This document shows positions 1 through 7,252 of a stretch of DNA of 50,809 bases, piece by piece. Source of the stretch: Opitutaceae bacterium (lineage in GTDB: Bacteria; Verrucomicrobiota; Verrucomicrobiia; Opitutales; Opitutaceae); the NCBI GenBank assembly GCA_947474995.1, contig CANJNJ010000017.1, forward strand, positions 1 through 50,809, given 5' to 3'. Each line of letters starts with the position of its first letter. Position 1 is the first letter of the stretch. Under the pieces are notes generated by a model. The model saw only the letters and a program-made list of their open reading frames with translations, ran no database searches and was not told the origin of the DNA. A program made the translations under genes and the position numbers.

Positions 1-1038
1 ACACTCGCCACCGTGCTCGCCGTGCTGCGGGCCGGTGGCGATCAACTCGGCTGGGGCTTCCAACTCCAATCGCCCGTCTTTGTCTATGCGCTCGCCGTCG
101 TCATGCTCGTGTTCGGCATGAACATGAGCGGCGTCTTCGAGTTCGGGCTTCGCGCCACCGCCGTCGGCGGCGAACTGCAGATGAAGTCCGGCTACGCCGG
201 GTCGTTCTTCACCGGCGTCCTGGCCACCGTTGTCGCCACCCCGTGCAGCGCGCCCTTCCTCGCGCCCGCCCTCGGCGCCGCGCTGGCGGTCTCGACGGTC
301 GAGTCCTACGCCATCTTCACCGCGATCGGGATCGGACTTTCGCTGCCGTACCTCACGCTCTCGATTTTCCCGCAGGCCGTGAAGGTCCTGCCGCGGCCGG
401 GCGCGTGGATGGAGACGTTCAAGCAATTCATGGCGTTTCCGCTCTACGCGACCGTGGGCTATCTCATCTGGGTGCTCGCCGCGCAGACCGGCGAGGAAGG
501 CTTCCGCAATGTCCTCTTCAGCCTCGTGCTCGTCGCGATGGGCGTGTGGATGTACGGCCGCTGGAACGTCCCCGGCTCATCGTCGGGCCGCATGCGCTTC
601 GGCGTGGCGAGTCTCATCGTCGTCAGCGGTCTCGGGCTTTGGGTCGGCTGGCCGCGGACCGCGGTCGCGCAATCCCCCACCAGCGGCATCCCCGAAGTCG
701 TTTGGGAACCGTGGAGCGCCGAGGCCGTGGCGAAATACCAGGCCGAAGGCCGGATCATCTACGTCGACTTCACCGCCCGCTGGTGCGCCACCTGCCAGGC
801 GAACAAGCGCCTCGTGTTTCACTCGGACGATGTCCTGAAGTTTTTTGCCGACAAAAAAATCGTCACCCTCCGCGGCGACTGGACGAACAAAGATCCGAAG
901 ATCACCGCCGAGCTCGCGCGCTACAGCCGCTCCGCCGTCCCCTTCAACGTGATCTGGATGCCCGGCCAGAAGGAGCCGGTGATCCTGCCCGAACTCCTCA
1001 CGCCGGGGATGGTGCTCGATGCGTTGAAAAAAGGTTAG
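1..1038 (+). CDS. DsbD-like thiol:disulfide interchange protein (5' partial)
   Basis: Moves reducing power from the cytoplasm across the inner membrane to periplasmic or cytochrome c-maturation partners. The reading frame is open from base 1, so the N-terminus lies outside the window; counting from a GTG at 13, 341 residues are visible. Hydrophobic helices fill roughly the first 210 residues. The motif ATPCSAPF (Cys78) matches the conserved second membrane cysteine of DsbD; the first would be upstream. A thioredoxin-like domain follows, with FTARWCATCQANK (Cys258 and Cys261, a CxxC active site) and a cis-Pro-like SAVPFNV near residue 315. The family assignment is firm. Whether it serves cytochrome biogenesis or general disulfide reduction cannot be told, although the window does hold several c-type cytochromes. 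It is convergent with the following oxidoreductase gene, 25 bp away. Confidence 0.88.
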   Translation, partial: TLATVLAVLRAGGDQLGWGFQLQSPVFVYALAVVMLVFGMNMSGVFEFGLRATAVGGELQMKSGYAGSFFTGVLATVVATPCSAPFLAPALGAALAVSTVESYAIFTAIGIGLSLPYLTLSIFPQAVKVLPRPGAWMETFKQFMAFPLYATVGYLIWVLAAQTGEEGFRNVLFSLVLVAMGVWMYGRWNVPGSSSGRMRFGVASLIVVSGLGLWVGWPRTAVAQSPTSGIPEVVWEPWSAEAVAKYQAEGRIIYVDFTARWCATCQANKRLVFHSDDVLKFFADKKIVTLRGDWTNKDPKITAELARYSRSAVPFNVIWMPGQKEPVILPELLTPGMVLDALKKG

Positions 1039-1063
1039 GCGATATTTCTCTCTCCCACCCGCC

Positions 1064-2173
1064 TCAGTCCAAAGGCATCCGAACCGCTTGGTTGGTTTCG
1101 GCGGACCGGTTGCCGGCCTCGACCATCTCGACGGCCTTGAGTCCGTCTTCCGCCGATACGAGCAACGGCGTTTTTCCGATGACGGCGTCCGTCAGATCCT
1201 GAATCTGCCGCGCAAACGCCTGCCGCATATACGGCGAGGGATACCCCCAACCTGCATCGGGGCCCTTGAAATCGTCCGATTGATAGACGACGTCCCAGCC
1301 ACCGTCGGCCCGGGAGCGCTTGATCTGGCCGTAGGCGGCGACGTCGAGCATCGCCTTCGACCCGATGACCAAATAGCGCGCCCGCGTGCCCAGGGCGCCG
1401 TGCGGCAATTCGTACGTCATCCAGATGTGACCCAGCACCCCGTTCGCAAACGTGTACTGAATCATCCCGCTCGCCTGCGAATCCGTTTCCCGCGGGTGAT
1501 ATTTGGTGAACTGCGCGAACGCCAGCACCGGGTCGGCGCCGGCGTACCAGCGCGTCACGTCACAGCCATGCGAGCCCCAATTGAGGAAGTGGCCGCCCTC
1601 CTTCGGATCCTTCGCCCACGAACCCGGGGGAAAGCCCGGCGCTCGCCCGGTCACGGCAAGCTTCTCTGCGTTCTCGTCCTCGGGAATCCCGAGGCCTCCG
1701 GTCATCCCGCGCCACGTCTGCACCATCCGCACGTCACCGATGTCACCCTGGTCCATCATCTCGCGCGCCAAGCGGGGCGCTTCCATCCGGCGCGTCACAT
1801 GACCCACGGTCATCTGGATTTTCGCCGCCCGGGCGGCCGCGACCATCTGCCGGCACTCGGACACGCTGAGCGCCATCGGCTTTTCCAGAAAGACGTGCTT
1901 CCCGGCCTTGGCCGCCGCGACGGCCTGCGGAAAATGCGTGGAGTGCGGCGTGGCGAGCACGAGCGCATCAATGTCGGGCCGCGCCAGCATCTCTTCGAAC
2001 GTCGCGAGGTGTTCGATGCCGTTTTGCCCGGCGAAGCTCGACGCCCGCCGGCCGCCCGTCACCCCGACGAGCCGGGTATTCCGGGTGTCGTCCTTGAAGG
2101 CCGTCCCGAACACACCGGCCATCAGACCGGAACCAACCATCCCAAAGCGTACCGTCGAAGAAGGGTTTTTCAT
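1064..2173 (-). CDS. Gfo/Idh/MocA family NAD(P)-dependent oxidoreductase
   Basis: Probably a cytoplasmic sugar or polyol dehydrogenase/reductase; the substrate cannot be read from sequence. The N-terminus begins with a Rossmann nucleotide-binding loop (FGMVGSGLMAGVFG, residues 10-23). The family hallmark FLEKPMA (Glu97-Lys98-Pro99) follows, where the Lys is the usual catalytic residue. GSHGCDVTRWYAG contains the expected C-terminal-domain Asp near the active site. The length of 369 residues is normal for the family. The ATG at 2173 directly precedes the Rossmann strand, and no signal peptide is seen. It is transcribed divergently from the DUF1826-like gene with about 120 bp between starts, so promoters for both probably lie there. 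The family is certain, the substrate unknown. Confidence 0.9.
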   Translation of the reverse strand: MKNPSSTVRFGMVGSGLMAGVFGTAFKDDTRNTRLVGVTGGRRASSFAGQNGIEHLATFEEMLARPDIDALVLATPHSTHFPQAVAAAKAGKHVFLEKPMALSVSECRQMVAAARAAKIQMTVGHVTRRMEAPRLAREMMDQGDIGDVRMVQTWRGMTGGLGIPEDENAEKLAVTGRAPGFPPGSWAKDPKEGGHFLNWGSHGCDVTRWYAGADPVLAFAQFTKYHPRETDSQASGMIQYTFANGVLGHIWMTYELPHGALGTRARYLVIGSKAMLDVAAYGQIKRSRADGGWDVVYQSDDFKGPDAGWGYPSPYMRQAFARQIQDLTDAVIGKTPLLVSAEDGLKAVEMVEAGNRSAETNQAVRMPLD

Positions 2174-2295
2174 TTCAAGGCGTAGTTTGCTCCCGGACTT
2201 CCAAGTTGGGCCAAAATGAGAACCAACGCGCCGGCCGATTCAACTCACATGTCGCAGGAAACTGCGCTCGACCCAGGCAGGAAAGCGGGACGATC

Positions 2296-3030
2296 ATGCG
2301 CGTCTTTTTGGACGCACCCATGACTTCGTTCGCCTTGCCCGCCAACTGCGCCCAAATCAAACGGGTGGGCAGTTTTCATGAACTCGTCACGACGCGCTTC
2401 GGCGGCGGCATCAACGCTCTGTGTTGGGAACGCACGCTGGCGGGCGATTACGCCGAGATCGTGACGCTCCTCGGCGGCGAGGACGGCATCACCTCGCTCG
2501 ACGAAGCGCGCCTCCGTGCCCTCCCCGTGACGACCCTAGGTCGGGCCGCCGTCGGGCTACTCTGCGACGACCTCCAACTCCTCCGCGACCATGGCCTCGC
2601 GCCCGTCCTCGATTGCATTCACGGCTACCCGCGGGACGAACACCCCGGACCCGTGCCCACCGACGTCTACTCCTTTCACGCCGACAGCGCCCCCATCGAA
2701 GCCGACACCTATCTTTGCACATATCACGGACCGTCGAGCGAGGGCCTGCGCAATGAAGATGCTGAGCGGCGCGTCGACCTTCCGGCCACGCGCGCCGAAC
2801 TGCTCCGACTCTTTGGCGGCGCCGATGACGCCGACTTCCAGGGGTACCTGAAAGAGAACTGCTATGATCTCCACTATGCCGCCAAGCCGCCGGCCCGGCC
2901 CTTTTCCTTCGGCGTCGGCAACCTCTGGCGCATCGCCGTCGAGTATCCCGGCAGCCCCGTCCCGCCCTGCATCCACCGCGCCCCGGCCCTCGAGCCCGGT
3001 CAACCGCCGAGGTTGCTGCTGATCAGCTAG
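2296..3030 (+). CDS. DUF1826-like protein with a possible HxD...H metal site
   Basis: A 244-residue protein without signal peptide or membrane segment, so probably cytoplasmic. I read it as a distant DUF1826 relative from the order of an INALCWERTL block (39-48), a FHADSAPIEADTYLCTYHGPSSE block (127-149) and a C-terminal CIHRAP (225-230) before hydrophobic LLLIS. This recalls the family's FHxDxxPLRL...TYxGPGSEW...HRSP pattern. His128, Asp130 and His227 could form a 2-His-1-Asp iron site like that of Fe(II)/2-oxoglutarate enzymes; that is inference. The ATG at 2296 is preferred over an in-frame ATG at 2206 because AGGAAAG lies about 10 bases upstream and the sequence between them looks non-coding. 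The function is unknown. Confidence 0.7.
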   Translation: MRVFLDAPMTSFALPANCAQIKRVGSFHELVTTRFGGGINALCWERTLAGDYAEIVTLLGGEDGITSLDEARLRALPVTTLGRAAVGLLCDDLQLLRDHGLAPVLDCIHGYPRDEHPGPVPTDVYSFHADSAPIEADTYLCTYHGPSSEGLRNEDAERRVDLPATRAELLRLFGGADDADFQGYLKENCYDLHYAAKPPARPFSFGVGNLWRIAVEYPGSPVPPCIHRAPALEPGQPPRLLLIS

Positions 3031-3992
3031 CGAAAACAAAGTGTTCCGTGAAAGACGCCGTGGGTTTTAACTCACGGTCCACCCATCACGACGATCGTAC
3101 CGGGTGGGCCGGGCACTCCGTGCGCGGCCAATAAGATCGGTCTCAAAACTCCGAACGTCGGCTTCTTCTCGCTCATTCCCGCGTCAGGCGCAGCAACACC
3201 ACCCCATGCTGCGTTCAGCTCGCAATTGCGGCCTCCCGCCCGCCCATCGGAAGCGGGCCGATTGCGCCCGGAATTTACCACCCATCCGACGGCGTCGAGT
3301 CGCATTTTGTCCCGGTCAGGCAGGGAGACGGCGCCCGACCCAATCCCTTTTTTCCATATCCGGCCGCGCCCCGTCGGCGGTTCGCGGCGCTTACCGAGGG
3401 CTACCCGAAGGACGCTGTCCCCGGCTGCCTTCGCGGGGACGCAGGCGCTGGCCGCCCGACCAGACACACGGGAGATCGCGTCGTCCCATCACCGTCACGG
3501 CCATTCCGACAAAGGTCACGAGGGCGGAAACTGCGAGTAGGGTTAACATGGCTAGCATCTCGATCCCAATCGGCGCATCGGTCCAGTTGCTTAGGAGATC
3601 GGTTCACTTTTTACGTTCTTTGAATACTTCCCGCGCCAAAATGTCTCCTGCGTGTTTGTCCCGAACCGACCGGGCTAGGAGTTGGACCACAAATCTGGTG
3701 GAACGGCGCGCTCGAATGACCTTTGAGGGTTTGGCCACAAATTTCACCAATGGGCACAGATGCTGACCTGACCCCGCGGGCTTTTATTTGTGTTCATCGG
3801 TGAAATTTGTGGTTCGCGTCAGCGGGCTTGAAGTTCTTTGCGAGCATGGTGCATTTTCAGATTTCGGCGCGCGGATGACCGGCGGAGCGAACCAACTTGC
3901 AACCGCCCAAACCGAACCACAGAAAACATCCCGATGGACGGCGAGCCGGTCGGCCGCCACGTTACCTCTTCACCCCCAATCCAGAATCACCG
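3031..3992. other. Gene-poor intergenic stretch
   Basis: About 960 bases with no convincing gene. Open frames exist on both strands (for example 3104-3766), but they are rich in Arg, Pro and Ser, resemble no protein family, and overlap one another. The right part contains one copy of the CCACAAATTTCACC inverted-repeat family. The stretch could hold decayed coding sequence or an unrecognised RNA; I see no clear terminator or promoter. Confidence 0.6.
3735..3812. repeat. Dispersed inverted repeat, family A, copy 1
   Basis: Outer arms CCACAAATTTCACC (3735-3748) and GGTGAAATTTGTGG (3799-3812) are perfect 14-bp reverse complements. Inside, ATGGGCACAGATG on the left faces ATTTGTGTTCATC on the right, extending the potential stem imperfectly around a GC-rich centre. 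Related copies occur at 4904-4972 and 44767-44858. None overlaps a well-supported gene. Confidence 0.85.
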
Positions 3993-4766
3993 ATGAATAA
4001 CGAAATTTCCCGTCACGAAACTACGCCGGCCCGGATCATTTCCCGCCGGAAAAAATCGCTCGCGCTCGCCCTATTGGCTGCTGGCGTGACCGTGATGCTC
4101 GCCGCCGCCGAATCTCCCCGCCAGACCACCTGGACCTTTGATCGCCTCGACAAGATCGGCGGCGCCGCGGTGACGGTGGAGGGCCACCCGAAGGTCATCG
4201 ACAGCCCGGTCGGCAAGGCGGTGCTTTTTGATGGCGTCGGCGACTCGCTCCAAATCGAGCAGCATCCGCTGGCCGGCCTGGCCACGTTCACGTTCGAGGC
4301 GTACTTCCGGCCCGATGGCGGCGCAAACCAGCAGCGCTGGTTTCACCTCGCGGAGATCGATCCGAAGACAGGCCTCGCCGCCAGCAAGGAAAAGACCACG
4401 AACGAACCGAACGCCCGCTTCCTTTTCGAGATCCGCGTCGTCAATGAAAACCAGTGGTATCTCGACGCCTTCATGAACGGCCCCGGCTACAACAAGGCGC
4501 TGATGTTTGCCGCCAAGGTCCATCCGATCGGCCAGTGGTATCACGTGGCCCAGGTTTTCGACGGCAAAATGTTTCGCAGCTATGTGAACGGCGAACTGCA
4601 GGGCGAAGCCGAGGTCCTCACCTACAAGCCGCAGCTCCCCGGCCGCGCCTCGGTCGGCGTGCGGTTGAATAAGGTAAATTATTTCAAGGGCGCCGTCGGC
4701 ACGGCCCGCTTCACGCCCAAGGCGCTAACGCCGGCGGAGTTCATGAAGGCGCCGCCGCAGAAGTAG
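3993..4766 (+). CDS. Secreted LamG/concanavalin-A-like domain protein
   Basis: A 257-residue exported protein. The N-terminus has basic residues (RRKKS) followed by the hydrophobic stretch LALALLAAGVTVMLAAA, a Sec signal peptide with a likely cleavage near AAA-ES (about residue 36). The mature part reads as one LamG/jelly-roll domain: TWTFDRLD, AVLFDGVGDSLQIEQHPL, FTFEAYFRPDGG, WYHVAQVFDGKMFRSYVNGELQGE and a closing VGTARFTPKALTPAEF. These are the strands expected in LamG_3-like carbohydrate- or ligand-binding modules. No catalytic domain is attached. The ATG at 3993 is chosen because the signal peptide follows it; an upstream in-frame extension is rich in Pro and Arg and unlike protein. It stands between two copies of the family A repeat and ahead of a TonB receptor. 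Confidence 0.82.
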   Translation: MNNEISRHETTPARIISRRKKSLALALLAAGVTVMLAAAESPRQTTWTFDRLDKIGGAAVTVEGHPKVIDSPVGKAVLFDGVGDSLQIEQHPLAGLATFTFEAYFRPDGGANQQRWFHLAEIDPKTGLAASKEKTTNEPNARFLFEIRVVNENQWYLDAFMNGPGYNKALMFAAKVHPIGQWYHVAQVFDGKMFRSYVNGELQGEAEVLTYKPQLPGRASVGVRLNKVNYFKGAVGTARFTPKALTPAEFMKAPPQK

Positions 4767-4903
4767 GTTCGCCGGCCGCTGATCGGCTGGGCCGGTGCAG
4801 CCGGGTTAATGCAGCAGTCAGAAGGCCAGGAATTGTGGCTGACCTAGCCACGAATTTCGCGGGCTGCCGAAATGGCATCCCTTTTGGGCCAAGGCAGATT
4901 TTG

Positions 4904-4972
4904 CCCCAAATTTCACCCATGGGCACAGATGCTAATCTGGCTCGTTGGGTTTTATTTGTGCCCATTTGTGGC
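4904..4972. repeat. Dispersed inverted repeat, family A, copy 2
   Basis: The left arm CCCAAATTTCACCCATGGG continues into CACAGATG. The right arm TTTATTTGTGCCCATTTGTG ends in GCC near 4972. A partial further copy of the left end (CCACGAATTTCGCGGG) lies just before it at about 4848-4863. The element ends close to the TonB receptor start, so a gene start placed at 4872 would run through the repeat and is rejected. Confidence 0.8.
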
Positions 4973-5063
4973 CGGCGCGAGCCGGATGGGAAATCATCAC
5001 CAAACTTCCTCGTCCCGCCACCGGGCTTGCGCGGTCGTCTCCGATCGGCAATCAACGGCGGTC

Positions 5064-7130
5064 GTGAGGTCCTGGCGTCTTCTTCTGCCTGCGCTCCTGT
5101 TGCTCCCGGCTCTGCCCGGGCAAGTCCGCGCACCCGTCACCGGCGAACCGCCCGTGCGGCTCGCCGAGGTGGTCGTGACGCCGAGCCGTTTCGGCGTACG
5201 TGAAAGCCCCGCGGCCCTCGCCGCCACACTCACGAGCGGCGATCTCGAAACACTGCCGCAGCTCGGCGAGGACCTTTACCGCACCATCGCCCGGCTGCCG
5301 GGCGTGACCGCGGATGATTTCACGGCGAGCTTCTGGGTCCGCGGCGCGCCCAATGACAAGGTTCTCGCCCGGCTCGACGGCGTCGAACTCCTGGAACCGT
5401 TTCACCTCAAGGACGTCGACGGCGCGCTCTCCATTGTTGATCTCCAAAGCGTCGGCCAACTCGACCTGATCACCGGCGGATTCACGGCCGACTTTGGCGA
5501 CCGGCTGGCCGGTGTCCTCACCATGGAAACCGCCTCCCACACGGGGTCGGCCGCGCGTTCCGAGATCGGGCTCAGTCTCACGGGCGTGCGGGCGGCGAAT
5601 CAGGGAAATTTTGCCGGCACCCGCGGCCAGTGGCTCATCACCGCACGCCGCGGTTATCCGGATCTCGCGCTCCGGGCCGAGGGCCGGGCGAACGAGGTCT
5701 TTCCGCGCTACTGGGACGCCTCCGCCAAGATCGAATACGAGGTCGCGCCGGGCCACACGCTCTCGGTGCACGCGCTGCACGCCGACGACACCATGCGCGT
5801 GCATGAAAACAACCATCCGACGCTCACCAGCCGCTATGGGAGCGACTACGCGTGGGCGCGCTGGCGCGGCGCGTGGCAGGATCGGCTGACGGGCGAAGCC
5901 GTGCTCTCGTATTCCGCGCTCGGCTGGGAACGCAAGGGCGACGGCCTTTTCGACCAGCGACTCAAACTCAACCTACTCGACCAGCGAAGCCTGGAGGTCG
6001 TCACGCTCCGGCAGGACTGGGCGCTTACGCTCAACGAGCATGCGTTGCTCCGCGCCGGCCTGGACCTGAGGACGTCCTCGGCTCGCTATGACTATTCGCT
6101 GCTCCGCGAGGACAACGCCGTCAGCAACGGCGCTCAGGTCATGGCGACGCGTACGGCCACCGTTCATCTGCAGCCGGCGGGTGACACCGTCGGGGCGTTT
6201 CTCGCCCCACGCTGGCGGATCGGAGCCGCGCTCACCGTCGAGCCGTCACTCCGGTTTGATCGGCATACCGCCACCGGCGACAAGGCCATGAGTCCGCGTT
6301 TCAATGCGTCACTTCGCCTCGGGCCCGGTACCAGCCTGCGGGCGGCGTGGGGAATCTACCTGCAATCGCAGGGCCTGCACCAAATCGCGGTGCAGGACGG
6401 CGACCTGGGCTTTGACCCCGCGGAACACGCGGAGCATCGCGTGCTGGGGCTGGAACATCGCCTGCCATCCGGCGTCGCGCTGCGGGCGGAGCTCTATGAG
6501 CGGCGCACGACGCAGCCGCGCCCGTATTGGGACAACCCCATCCTCATCTACAGCATTTTTCCCGAGATCCAATCCGACCGCCTGCGCTTCGCGCCGACGA
6601 ACAACCGTGCCCGCGGGTTAGAACTTCTCGCGGCGCGTCACGTCGCGCGGGGTTTCGGCTGGTCTGCGAGCTATGCGCTTGCGGTGGCCGATCAGCTCGT
6701 CGCCAGCCGAACCATTCCCGTGCCCCGCGACCAGCGGCACACGCTTTACGCCGACGCCAGCTATGCTCCCAACGCGAAGTGGCGTTTCAGCGCCGCGTGG
6801 CAATATCACACCGGCTGGCCCGCCACCGACGTGAGTTACACGCTCATCCCGCTGAACAACAACCGGCGTCTCCTGCAGCGCGTGATCGGTCCCGCCTACG
6901 CGGAGCAGTTGCCGGCTTATCACCGGCTCGATCTTCGCGCCACGCGCCGTTGGGCGCTGCGCCACGGCGAACTGCGCGGTTTTGCCGACGTGTTCAATGC
7001 GTACGATCACCAAAATATTCTGGGCTACGACTACTCGGCCGTCGTCCAAGGCGCGGCGGCCACGACGGCGCGCAAACCGAAGGACTTGCTGCCGATTTTG
7101 CCGAGTATCGGGTTGGAATGGCAGTTTTGA
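5064..7130 (+). CDS. TonB-dependent outer membrane receptor
   Basis: An outer membrane beta-barrel importing an unknown ligand using TonB energy. A signal peptide (RSWRLLLPALLLLPALPGQVRA) is followed by a TonB-box-like LAEVVVTPSRFGV. The plug domain follows, with LPQLGEDLYRTIARLPGVTADDFTASFWVRG and the turn ITGGFTADFGDRLAGVLTMET. The rest is a long barrel ending in LPSIGLEWQF, with the terminal Phe typical of Bam substrates. A GTG at 5064 gives the best signal peptide; an ATG at 4986 adds 26 residues and cannot be excluded, while a start at 4872 would lie in repeat DNA. There is no SusD-like neighbour, and no carboxypeptidase-like N-terminal extension is seen. The ligand is unknown. The helicase gene follows 122 bp downstream on the same strand. 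Confidence 0.92.
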   Translation: MRSWRLLLPALLLLPALPGQVRAPVTGEPPVRLAEVVVTPSRFGVRESPAALAATLTSGDLETLPQLGEDLYRTIARLPGVTADDFTASFWVRGAPNDKVLARLDGVELLEPFHLKDVDGALSIVDLQSVGQLDLITGGFTADFGDRLAGVLTMETASHTGSAARSEIGLSLTGVRAANQGNFAGTRGQWLITARRGYPDLALRAEGRANEVFPRYWDASAKIEYEVAPGHTLSVHALHADDTMRVHENNHPTLTSRYGSDYAWARWRGAWQDRLTGEAVLSYSALGWERKGDGLFDQRLKLNLLDQRSLEVVTLRQDWALTLNEHALLRAGLDLRTSSARYDYSLLREDNAVSNGAQVMATRTATVHLQPAGDTVGAFLAPRWRIGAALTVEPSLRFDRHTATGDKAMSPRFNASLRLGPGTSLRAAWGIYLQSQGLHQIAVQDGDLGFDPAEHAEHRVLGLEHRLPSGVALRAELYERRTTQPRPYWDNPILIYSIFPEIQSDRLRFAPTNNRARGLELLAARHVARGFGWSASYALAVADQLVASRTIPVPRDQRHTLYADASYAPNAKWRFSAAWQYHTGWPATDVSYTLIPLNNNRRLLQRVIGPAYAEQLPAYHRLDLRATRRWALRHGELRGFADVFNAYDHQNILGYDYSAVVQGAAATTARKPKDLLPILPSIGLEWQF

Positions 7131-7252
7131 ACCCGGGATGCCGGAGGCCGCGGAAGATACGCCGATCGGCCGACCGTCCCTGCGATCCCCGGTTAAATTG
7201 ATTACTTGCGCGACCATTTGACGATGCCGCCCGGCGCGTTCACCGTTGGCAC

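Noticed and set aside
1088-2185. Long plus-strand reading frame of 365 codons opposite the Gfo/Idh/MocA gene
   Set aside because: It is antisense to a clear enzyme, rich in Arg, His and Pro, with no domain; such shadows are common in high-G+C DNA.
3104-3766. Reading frame of 220 codons in the gene-poor stretch
   Set aside because: Composition dominated by Arg, Ser and Pro, no domain, and it runs into the family A repeat.
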